This document shows positions 1 to 5,753 of a stretch of DNA of 7,794 nucleotides, one piece after another; position 1 is the first letter of the stretch, and every line of letters begins with the position of its first letter. Under the pieces are notes generated by a model. It did not search any database. It was not told the origin of the DNA and worked only from the letters and a program-made list of their open reading frames with translations. The position numbers and the translations under genes were made by a program. Origin of the DNA: Planctomycetota bacterium (GTDB taxonomy: Bacteria > Planctomycetota > Planctomycetia > Planctomycetales > Planctomycetaceae). The DNA lies in contig JAJRTM010000171.1 of assembly GCA_024278285.1 (NCBI GenBank), positions 1 through 7,794 on the forward strand, given 5' to 3'.

Positions 1-49
1 CAGCATGCGAATGCATCACTGGCTCGCCTGATACCTGTTTGGTTTCAGT

Positions 50-79
50 TTATCCGACTTAGAATTATCCGACTTAGGA
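50..79. repeat. 15-base tandem duplication at the 3' end of mobA
   Basis: Two adjacent copies of a 15-base unit (ttatccgacttagaa, then ttatccgacttagga) differ at one base. The second copy carries the mobA stop codon (TAA read on the minus strand). The first copy therefore lies just after the stop and repeats an in-phase TAA. It looks like a local slippage duplication. No function is evident. Confidence 0.7.
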
Positions 80-706
80 GGTGTTGGATTGCCAGTGATC
101 CGCATCGCCCCTTGTGTTGATCTGAGGAACGCAGGGCCAGTCATCTGGGAGTTCTAATGTTTTTATCTGCTTCTCTGCCGTGCGAAACAGCTTCTGTAAA
201 GAAAGTTGACGAGCAGCAATCTGTTCCTCAATGATGTCCAGTAAGTCGATATGAAAACAACCGGGAAATGGATGTAATCGGGGAGTGGTCAATTCCTCAT
301 AAAGTACCGCGATGCAACCTGTTGAATCCTGAGCTTGACTCCATAAAGTATCGAGCCAGTTTGTAGGAAGAGTTGTCATATCACAACTAACAAGCACGAC
401 CCAGCGACTCGATGAAGTTGCCTGGGCATGGGAAAGTGCAGTTTGCAATCCACCCAGCGGACCTAAATCGGGTTGCAAATCTGCGATTGTTTTCAGATGC
501 AGATCCTGATACTTATCCGGTATATCAGCAATCGCAGTAACGCTGTTTGCCCACTCCCCCAGCAAGCTGGCGATACGGGAAATCATCGGCACCCCTTCAA
601 TTTCAAACCGGGCTTTATCCTCGCCGAACCGCCTGCTTTTGCCTCCACAGAGAATGTACCCTTGCGGATGCTCATTAGCTGAATTACCCTGTTGCAGGTT
701 TTGCAT
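74..706 (-). CDS. mobA: Molybdenum cofactor guanylyltransferase MobA
   Basis: MobA transfers GMP from GTP to molybdopterin-bound molybdenum, making the guanine dinucleotide form of the cofactor in the cytoplasm. The 210-residue protein has the expected length and order of motifs. The N-terminal nucleotide-binding loop reads GYILCGGKSRRFGEDKA (about residues 17-33), matching the family LxGGxSxRMGxDKA signature. A GPLGG segment follows (about residues 83-87), then CDMTTLP (about 108-114), equivalent to the metal-binding CDMP segment. The C-terminal INTRGD is the usual INTPED-like end motif. ATG at 706 is preferred: GGA lies seven bases upstream, whereas the alternative TTG at 712 sits almost on it. 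The usual Met after Arg-Arg in the loop is Phe, a mild variant. The gene diverges from the SLC4-like gene, and no other molybdopterin genes are visible, so its partners must lie elsewhere. Confidence 0.9.
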   Translation of the reverse strand: MQNLQQGNSANEHPQGYILCGGKSRRFGEDKARFEIEGVPMISRIASLLGEWANSVTAIADIPDKYQDLHLKTIADLQPDLGPLGGLQTALSHAQATSSSRWVVLVSCDMTTLPTNWLDTLWSQAQDSTGCIAVLYEELTTPRLHPFPGCFHIDLLDIIEEQIAARQLSLQKLFRTAEKQIKTLELPDDWPCVPQINTRGDADHWQSNTS

Positions 707-741
707 TATCAATTCCGGTTGCGAAAATTGTTAGTGAAAAA

Positions 742-803
742 GTAGGGTGCGTCGTGACGCACATTTTCATATCGTGTTGAAGGTGCGTCACGATGCACCC
801 TAC
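742..803. repeat. Paired REP-like GTAG-headed palindromes (BIME-like)
   Basis: The left arm (742-762) and right arm (783-803) are inverted copies of 21 bases with one mismatch. Each starts, on its own strand, with GTAGG and then contains its own small palindrome of the form GTGCGTC..GACGCAC. GTAG followed by a hairpin, in head-to-head pairs, is the architecture of REP/BIME elements mobilised by REP-associated tyrosine transposases. The family link is inferred; no such transposase is in the window. The element fills most of the space between the divergent mobA and transporter genes. Confidence 0.75.
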
Positions 804-822
804 AGGCTTTGAGTTTGTGTCT

Positions 823-2913
823 ATGCAATTTTTTGTCAACGCCCTTAATGATGACGCTTTTCTGCTTAACTTGGAAGCGGGTTCGCTGGATGAAATATTT
901 TCTGCAACCTTAGATCATCTTGTCTCTCGCGATTTTTTGAATGCGGAGCATCGTGAAATTGTCCGGGCGGCGCTTTGGGAACGGGAAAAAATTGCCTCAA
1001 CTGCCATTGGTCAATCGGTTTCAATTCCGCATGCTTATGTTGCAGAGTTGAAACAACCCCTTGTCTTTTTTGTTCGGCTGCGTAAACCGATCAACTTCGG
1101 AGCACCGGATGGCATTCCGACTCGCTTCTTTTTCATACTGCTCGGCCCACTCGATTCTGCGTCCGGGCATCTTGATACATTAACTCAAATCGCCCTGCTG
1201 ATGTCGGATGAAGAGTTTCGATATGACCTTACCGAAGCGCATTCTCGAAGTGATTTAATTGAATCACTTTCCCGGTTCATCAAACGAAATACCGAGTCCA
1301 AAATTTCTCCCCAACGATCACTGGAGGAAGAAGGGCTTGTTTACAGTGGGAAATTCTTCGGAGGAGTGAGAGAGGATTTTGCCCGGCGGATCAAGCATTA
1401 TCGGGATGACTGGAAGCGAGGCTGGTCGTGGAAATCTTTTTCAGCCATTGTGTTTCTCTTTTTCGCCTGCCTGGCTCCTGCGGTCACATTCGGCGGGATT
1501 ATGGGAGCGATTACCAATCAGCAAATTGGTGTTGTTGAAATGCTGATCGCGACCGCGATCGGGGGGATGATCTACGCTGCATTCAGTGGACAACCTCTCA
1601 TTCTACTTGGTGGAGTCGGTCCGCTGCTTGTTTTCACAGGGATTCTGTACGATTTATGCTTAGATATGGAAATCCCGTTTCTGCCGATGTATCAATGGAT
1701 CGGGTTTTGGACGGCGTTCATTTTGCTTTTACTGGCTGCGTTCGATGCTTCGTATTTAATGCGCTATTTTACGCGATTCAGCGATGATGTTTTCTCGGCA
1801 CTGATGTCGCTGATGTTTATTTACGAAGCCGTCAAAGCAATCATCTATGTCTTTCAGGAAAGTTTTGGGAATGAAAGCGTCAACCACGACAAAGCGTTTC
1901 TTTCGTTGATATTAGCCGTGGGAACTTTCTCGATTGCGTTGAATCTTTCTCGCTTCAGACGCAGTCGATATTTGATGCCCTGGATGAGAGAATTCCTTTC
2001 CGATTTTGGTCCAACAATTGCCATTACCATCATGGCAATTATCGCCTTTGTTTTCCGCAGCGAAATTCTGCTCGATCAGCTTGCTGTTCCAGATTCCATT
2101 CGCCCAACACATATCGATGCAGAATCCGGAAATCCGCGATCATGGATTATTGATGGCTCCCAGCTTTCTTTGCAGTTGAAATTGCTTGCGATCTTGCCTG
2201 CCATTCTTACAACCGTGCTGATTTTTCTTGTCCAGAATGTCACCTCCCGGCTGATCAATAATCCCGATCTAAAACTGAAAAAAGGGGCGGCTTATCATCT
2301 CGATTTAACAGTTATTGCAGCACTTGTCGGGATTTGTTCGATATTCGGACTCCCCTGGCTGGTCGCTGCAACGGTTCGATCACTGGCTCATGTTCGAGGG
2401 CTGGCCAGTGTCGATGAAGTGCTGCTTTCTTCGGGAGAAACCAAGGAGCGGATTATTCATGTGGAAGAAAACCGGTTGACTCCATTTCTTATTCATGCGC
2501 TCATTGGCATCTCTTTAGTCGCATTGAATTTGTTGGCGATGACACCGATGGCTGTGCTGTTCGGTTTATTCTTGTTTATGGGAATTGTCTCTCTGTCGGG
2601 GAATCAGTTTATCGAACGGCTTAACCTGTGGCTGATGGATTCCGCACTCTACCCCAGAACGCATTACATTCGGCGGGTGCCGATTCGTATTATCCATCTC
2701 TTTACGTTCGTGCAATTCTGTTGTCTGGCGGTTTTATGCTTAATCAATTTAAGCCCCGTCAAATGGGTCCGGCTCACGTTCCCTCTGTTTATTGCGCTAC
2801 TGATCCCAATACGTTATTTGCTGAATCGATCGTTGCCGGCCGAAGATCTGAAAATTCTCGATGCCCAGACAGACATGGATCTGGACGACGAAGAACTCCA
2901 CTGGGCCGGCTGA
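823..2913 (+). CDS. SLC4-type (bicarbonate/anion) transporter with N-terminal PTS EIIA-like domain
   Basis: This is a predicted inner-membrane anion transporter, likely for bicarbonate or another small anion. Numbering is from the upstream ATG at 793. Residues about 12-165 form a PTS EIIA type-2 (PtsN-like) domain. It keeps the active-site segment SIPHA (His80), the KPINFGAPDG segment and the following LLGP..HL region. Residues about 185-680 match the HCO3_cotransp family (PF00955) closely: FGG near 189, PAVTFGG (229-235), FSGQPL (264-269), FDASYLMRYFTRF (317-329), KGAAYHLDL (497-505), GLPWLVAATVRS (519-530, Arg529), then FGLFLFMGIVSLSG (590-603). Roughly a dozen hydrophobic segments are visible. 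An acidic tail (LDA..DDEE) ends the protein. The glutamate/aspartate of helix 8 in animal members is Val480. ATG at 823 (Met11) is preferred because ATG at 793 lies inside the REP-like repeat; 793 remains possible. No PTS enzymes are nearby, so phosphorylation of His80 is unproven. Confidence 0.9.
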   Translation: MQFFVNALNDDAFLLNLEAGSLDEIFSATLDHLVSRDFLNAEHREIVRAALWEREKIASTAIGQSVSIPHAYVAELKQPLVFFVRLRKPINFGAPDGIPTRFFFILLGPLDSASGHLDTLTQIALLMSDEEFRYDLTEAHSRSDLIESLSRFIKRNTESKISPQRSLEEEGLVYSGKFFGGVREDFARRIKHYRDDWKRGWSWKSFSAIVFLFFACLAPAVTFGGIMGAITNQQIGVVEMLIATAIGGMIYAAFSGQPLILLGGVGPLLVFTGILYDLCLDMEIPFLPMYQWIGFWTAFILLLLAAFDASYLMRYFTRFSDDVFSALMSLMFIYEAVKAIIYVFQESFGNESVNHDKAFLSLILAVGTFSIALNLSRFRRSRYLMPWMREFLSDFGPTIAITIMAIIAFVFRSEILLDQLAVPDSIRPTHIDAESGNPRSWIIDGSQLSLQLKLLAILPAILTTVLIFLVQNVTSRLINNPDLKLKKGAAYHLDLTVIAALVGICSIFGLPWLVAATVRSLAHVRGLASVDEVLLSSGETKERIIHVEENRLTPFLIHALIGISLVALNLLAMTPMAVLFGLFLFMGIVSLSGNQFIERLNLWLMDSALYPRTHYIRRVPIRIIHLFTFVQFCCLAVLCLINLSPVKWVRLTFPLFIALLIPIRYLLNRSLPAEDLKILDAQTDMDLDDEELHWAG

Positions 2914-2975
2914 AACCGGATCGGCGCATCAGTTTAACAAGCCAGACAGTGGCACAACTTCCATTTTCGCAGCAT

Positions 2976-3076
2976 CGTAGGGTGTGCTGTGCACACCAAT
3001 TGTGCTAAACGTTATACAAGAAATAGCCATTGTAGCACATTACCGTACAGTCACGGTACGCACAGCGTACCCTACG
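2976..3076. repeat. Paired REP-like GTAG-headed palindromes between convergent genes
   Basis: The left arm (2976-2997) and right arm (3055-3076) are inverted, each starting with CGTAGGGT on its own strand. The left hairpin uses GTGTGC/GCACAC and the right one uses GTACGC/GCGTAC. Differences between the arms thus fall at paired positions that preserve each hairpin. The pair lies between the convergent ends of the transporter and the first small membrane-protein gene. It could act as a bidirectional terminator, although no T-run follows directly. Confidence 0.7.
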
Positions 3077-3096
3077 CCGCTGGAAAATTGGCTTTT

Positions 3097-3330
3097 CTAA
3101 AGCACATCGTCGTGATCAGAATGATTTTCATCACGTAATAAATAAAATCCCCAGGTAATCATGCCACATCCGATGAAGAAAGGTACGGATGAGAATAACA
3201 CAATTGTAGTGAAACTTTCGTGAAGGTGATCTTCGATAAACATAAAAAAGAATCCACAACCACCAGCAAACATGAGAAACAGACCACCAGTGATATTCAA
3301 AAGCCAGCCAAGAAAGGTTTTGACGTTCAT
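3097..3330 (-). CDS. Small two-helix membrane protein, paralog A
   Basis: The family is not recognised. The 77-residue protein has two hydrophobic segments (about 5-32 and 41-65) and a charged C-terminal tail ending HSDHDDVL. Helix 1 carries GWLL..GGL and then GGCG with Cys25. Helix 2 carries SVPFFIGC with Pro50 and Cys55. The same GGCG and Pro-x4-Cys pattern recurs in the two upstream neighbours, so this is one member of a tandem family of three. ATG at 3330 is chosen because the paralogs start at the equivalent MN. The open frame runs on to 3396, but that extension is encoded by a REP-like repeat. No strong ribosome-binding site is seen. The topology is probably a helical hairpin in the inner membrane. 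The function is unknown. Confidence 0.7.
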   Translation of the reverse strand: MNVKTFLGWLLNITGGLFLMFAGGCGFFFMFIEDHLHESFTTIVLFSSVPFFIGCGMITWGFYLLRDENHSDHDDVL

Positions 3331-3376
3331 GGCAGTTCGCTTATTATTGATTAACGTAGAATGGGTGAAATGAATT

Positions 3377-3401
3377 GTAGGATGGTGTGCTTGCACCCAT
3401 C
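3377..3401 (+). repeat. Single REP-like GTAG-headed hairpin
   Basis: GTAG is followed by an imperfect palindrome, GATGGTGTGC-TT-GCACCCATC. This is the same GTAG-plus-hairpin design as the other repeats here, with GATGG in place of GGTGC. It lies in the leader of paralog A. A partner in the opposite orientation is the long hairpin at 3489-3560, which shares the GATGGGTG core. Confidence 0.6.
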
Positions 3402-3488
3402 AAATTTGGCCTCCATGAGAAAACGGTAGCATGTTTCGTTGCGGTTCCACAACGCCATTTTTCTTTTTAACTTCAAGTGTTATGCGAA

Positions 3489-3560
3489 GATGGGTGAACC
3501 TGTCGGTAGGGAGTCCTGCGAAACAGGAAACCGATTCGCCGACAGAACCACCCATCCTAC
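3489..3560 (-). repeat. Long REP-like hairpin with GTAG head on the minus strand
   Basis: Positions 3489-3506 pair with 3539-3556, 15 of 18 positions. The three unmatched bases form a single internal block. A short inner stem (CCTG..CAGG) caps the structure. On the minus strand GTAG (3557-3560) directly precedes the stem, as in the other repeats. It lies just downstream of paralog B, where it may also serve as a transcription terminator, although no T-run is present. Confidence 0.6.
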
Positions 3561-3579
3561 ATCTGGGAATATGGCTTTT

Positions 3580-3840
3580 CTAAAGTATGTCGTCGCGGTT
3601 AGAATGATTTTTGCCACGCAATAAATTTCGGCCCGCATAAACCAGCAGGCATCCAACAGCAAAGGGAATACCGGAAAACATGCCAAGTTCCACCATGAAT
3701 CCGGAAGCATTTCCCATACCACTACGAAACATTTCTGGTATCACCATAAGAGAGATCCCAAGCCCACAACCGCCGGATAGCGTCGCGACCAGGCCACCAA
3801 TTGTGATCAACAGCCAACCGAAAAACATGTTCCCGTTCAT
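3580..3840 (-). CDS. Small two-helix membrane protein, paralog B
   Basis: The family is not recognised. The 86-residue protein is a paralog of A and C. Helix 1 has FFGWLL..GGL and then GGCG with Cys25. Helix 2 has GIPFAVGC with Pro59 and Cys64. The polar tail RGKNHSNRDDIL closely resembles that of A (RDENHSDHDDVL). The loop between the helices is longer than in A and rich in Gly, Met and Ser. ATG at 3840 is preferred over ATG at 3852: GGGA lies about six bases upstream of it, and A and C start at the matching MN. The last codons and 3' flank are nearly identical in DNA to paralog A. The protein is predicted to sit in the inner membrane, with function unknown. A REP-like pair separates it from gene C. 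Confidence 0.7.
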   Translation of the reverse strand: MNGNMFFGWLLITIGGLVATLSGGCGLGISLMVIPEMFRSGMGNASGFMVELGMFSGIPFAVGCLLVYAGRNLLRGKNHSNRDDIL

Positions 3841-3891
3841 CGTGTTTCCCATCTGTTAAGGAATAGTCCCGAAATAAGTTCCCGGTATACC

Positions 3892-3959
3892 GTAGGCTGC
3901 ATCGTGACGCACCAGATTATTGGTGTGACGAAAAAGGTGCGTCACGACGCACACCCTAC
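3892..3959. repeat. Paired REP-like GTAG-headed palindromes between paralogs C and B
   Basis: The left arm (3892-3913) and right arm (3936-3959) are inverted, both starting with GTAGG on their own strand and sharing TCGTGACGCACC. They differ by a two-base length change and a few substitutions near the head. The sequence is close to the pair at 742-803. It sits between genes C and B, probably marking a transcript boundary. Confidence 0.7.
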
Positions 3960-4014
3960 AAAATGAATTCAATAAAACAGGGAAGTTATTTCAAGACTGT
4001 CCCCAAAGTAAACA

Positions 4015-4293
4015 TTACTCATTTGTGTTTTTATTTTGAGTTTTATTATTCTTTTTGGGCAATAGAGAAAATCCCCATGCAAACAAGCCGCAACAAAGCA
4101 GTATCGGTATTCCTGGAAAAACTATGATTAACAGAGTATTCCCAATAAAAGTAGGTGGCGGAGAACCATACGAACCACCATACATAATCAACAAGGGAAT
4201 AACATAAAGCCCACACCCGCCCGCCAGCAATGCGAACAGAATGCCGGTGATCATTAACATCCCGCCAAAAAACTTTTTCACATCTTCATTCAT
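4015..4293 (-). CDS. Small two-helix membrane protein, paralog C, overlapping the radical SAM gene
   Basis: The family is not recognised. The 92-residue protein has a basic start (KK at 6-7) and a first helix to about residue 37, with AGGCG at 24-28 (Cys27). A Gly/Ser/Pro-rich loop follows, then a second helix with FPGIPILLCC (Pro63, Cys68). The tail is rich in Lys and Asn. It matches paralogs A and B in both Cys motifs. ATG at 4293 overlaps the TGA stop of the radical SAM gene (ATGA, four bases), and an AGGG site five bases upstream lies inside that gene. Translational coupling is therefore likely. A longer open frame to 4686 is only a shadow of the radical SAM gene. The Cys at the end of helix 1 resembles a lipoprotein site, but AGGC is not a canonical lipobox. 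Confidence 0.75.
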   Translation of the reverse strand: MNEDVKKFFGGMLMITGILFALLAGGCGLYVIPLLIMYGGSYGSPPPTFIGNTLLIIVFPGIPILLCCGLFAWGFSLLPKKNNKTQNKNTNE

Positions 4294-5702
4294 GGCGTCC
4301 CTCTCACTTTTTTCCTGAGTTCGTGTACCAATCCATTGCGGTAAAATAAATTGTAGGTATCGAATGGGATAATTTGTAATTCCGGGGTGATGAAGTGGAT
4401 GCAGGAGCGTTTGACGTTGCCAACACAAAAGTTGTAGCGGTCCAGAAATTGAATGATCGTAATGCGGAAGACATTTTCGTAGCCCAGATTTTCCAGCACG
4501 GGCACTTTCGGCAAACAGCAAAGCAGTGATTCCATTCGCTCGGCTGTGTTCAAATCTCCGCTGGAAAGTGAAAACAGATCGATCACTTTTTCCCGTAAGC
4601 CGACGTTGTTCTCGAAAGTGACTGCATTGGGGACTTCTGCGATGAGGTCTTCCATCGGGATCATCGAAGTGATCGGCGTGACGCATTTGCCATCACGTAA
4701 ACCGTAAGCAATCGAAATCGATTCCGGGTTACAGGGAAGCGGAATGATATCCTCCGGCTGAAAAACCGAAGATTGTTCGTAAATCGCCCGGCGGACATCC
4801 GTTAACAAAAAGCGATCTTTGTTCTTATCGAAACCTTCGTTACGCCCTGCATCCTGAATCGGCTGGAACGTAATACCGCGCACGCATTTAAAATTCAAAG
4901 CGTGATCGATAATCTCGCCAAGTTCGTGATCATTCACTCCTTTTTTAACGGTGACAACCAGCGAAGTTGCGATATTCAACTCGTTCAGATTCTCTAACGC
5001 TTTTTGTCGGATGGCTCGAAGATCGACGCCACGCAAATTGATGAGAGCCTCTTTTTCAAGAGAATCGAATTGCAGATAAACTTCAAAGCCCGGCGTGAAT
5101 TCGGCCAGTTGTTTGACGAACTGTTTATCTTTGGCAATTCGCACGCCGTTGGTGTTGAGCATTAAATGCTTGATCGGCTTCGATTTTGCCAGTTTCAGTA
5201 TTTCTATAATTTGCGGATGGATCGTCGGCTCTCCGCCGCTAAGTTGCAGCACGTCCGGCTCTCCCTCACTTTCGACGAGTGCGTCCATCATCGCTTCAAT
5301 TTTATCGAGAGAGAGATTCGTTTTCTTTTGAGGCGAAGATTCTGCAAAACAGACCGGACATTCCAGATTGCAATGTTCGTTGATTTCGATTAATGCCAGA
5401 CAGCTATGCTGTTCGTGATCGGGACATAATCCACAATCGAGCGGGCAACCGAATTCGGTCACGGTTTGATATTTGAGTGGGCGATCACCCGGTTTGATAA
5501 ATTGTTTGCATCGGCGAAAGTATTCGACATCGGTAGAAACTTTCGTCTTTTGCACGCCATGCGTATGGCATCGTTTCTGATAGAAAACATCGCTGCCTTC
5601 AAATAGAATTTTTGCGGGGACCGGTTGCAGGCACTCTTCGCATAATGAAGTTGTCTGTCCGTAGAAAACATACGAAGTTTGCTTACGCGGGGCGATTGTC
5701 AT
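4290..5702 (-). CDS. Cysteine-rich radical SAM protein, Tes/MJ0619-like
   Basis: This 470-residue protein is predicted to cleave S-adenosylmethionine through a [4Fe-4S] cluster. The core motif is CNLECPVC (Cys111, Cys115, Cys118). It is followed by GGEPT (156-160) and NTNG (183-186), typical of the MoaA/NifB-type barrel. Before the core are CxxC at 21/24, Cys45, Cys65, and Cys86/90/93/101 with nearby His. After it come Cys324, Cys340, Cys395/396, Cys426 and Cys434. This layout of extra N- and C-terminal cysteines matches the group containing archaeal tetraether synthase Tes and MJ0619, which carry additional metal centres. Tes joins lipid tails by C-C bonds. The substrate here is inferred only from the family and from the adjoining Lgt-like gene. 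ATG at 5702 lacks a clear Shine-Dalgarno site, but no better start is seen. The gene lies 51 bases after the Lgt-like gene and overlaps gene C. Confidence 0.8.
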   Translation of the reverse strand: MTIAPRKQTSYVFYGQTTSLCEECLQPVPAKILFEGSDVFYQKRCHTHGVQKTKVSTDVEYFRRCKQFIKPGDRPLKYQTVTEFGCPLDCGLCPDHEQHSCLALIEINEHCNLECPVCFAESSPQKKTNLSLDKIEAMMDALVESEGEPDVLQLSGGEPTIHPQIIEILKLAKSKPIKHLMLNTNGVRIAKDKQFVKQLAEFTPGFEVYLQFDSLEKEALINLRGVDLRAIRQKALENLNELNIATSLVVTVKKGVNDHELGEIIDHALNFKCVRGITFQPIQDAGRNEGFDKNKDRFLLTDVRRAIYEQSSVFQPEDIIPLPCNPESISIAYGLRDGKCVTPITSMIPMEDLIAEVPNAVTFENNVGLREKVIDLFSLSSGDLNTAERMESLLCCLPKVPVLENLGYENVFRITIIQFLDRYNFCVGNVKRSCIHFITPELQIIPFDTYNLFYRNGLVHELRKKVRGTP

Positions 5703-5753
5703 TGTATTACTAACGATAAGGGTTTACGTTCGATACGCAAATTATTGAAAAGC

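Noticed and set aside
3331..3396. N-terminal extension of paralog A to 3396
   Set aside because: The extra residues are encoded partly by a REP-like repeat, and the paralogs start at the later MN.
742..3959. CRISPR array interpretation of the recurring repeats
   Set aside because: Copies are inverted, irregularly spaced and variable in sequence, with genes between them. No spacer periodicity or cas gene is present.
4015..4686. A 223-codon minus-strand frame containing paralog C at its end
   Set aside because: The upstream 131 codons lie wholly over the radical SAM gene in another frame and resemble no protein. Only the part from the ATG at 4293 is kept.
4290..5702. Reading the radical SAM protein as MoaA of molybdenum cofactor synthesis, given mobA in the window
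   Set aside because: It is longer than MoaA, has many N-terminal cysteines before the core motif, and lacks the MoaA-type C-terminal cluster and GGRR end. mobA is distant and in a separate unit.
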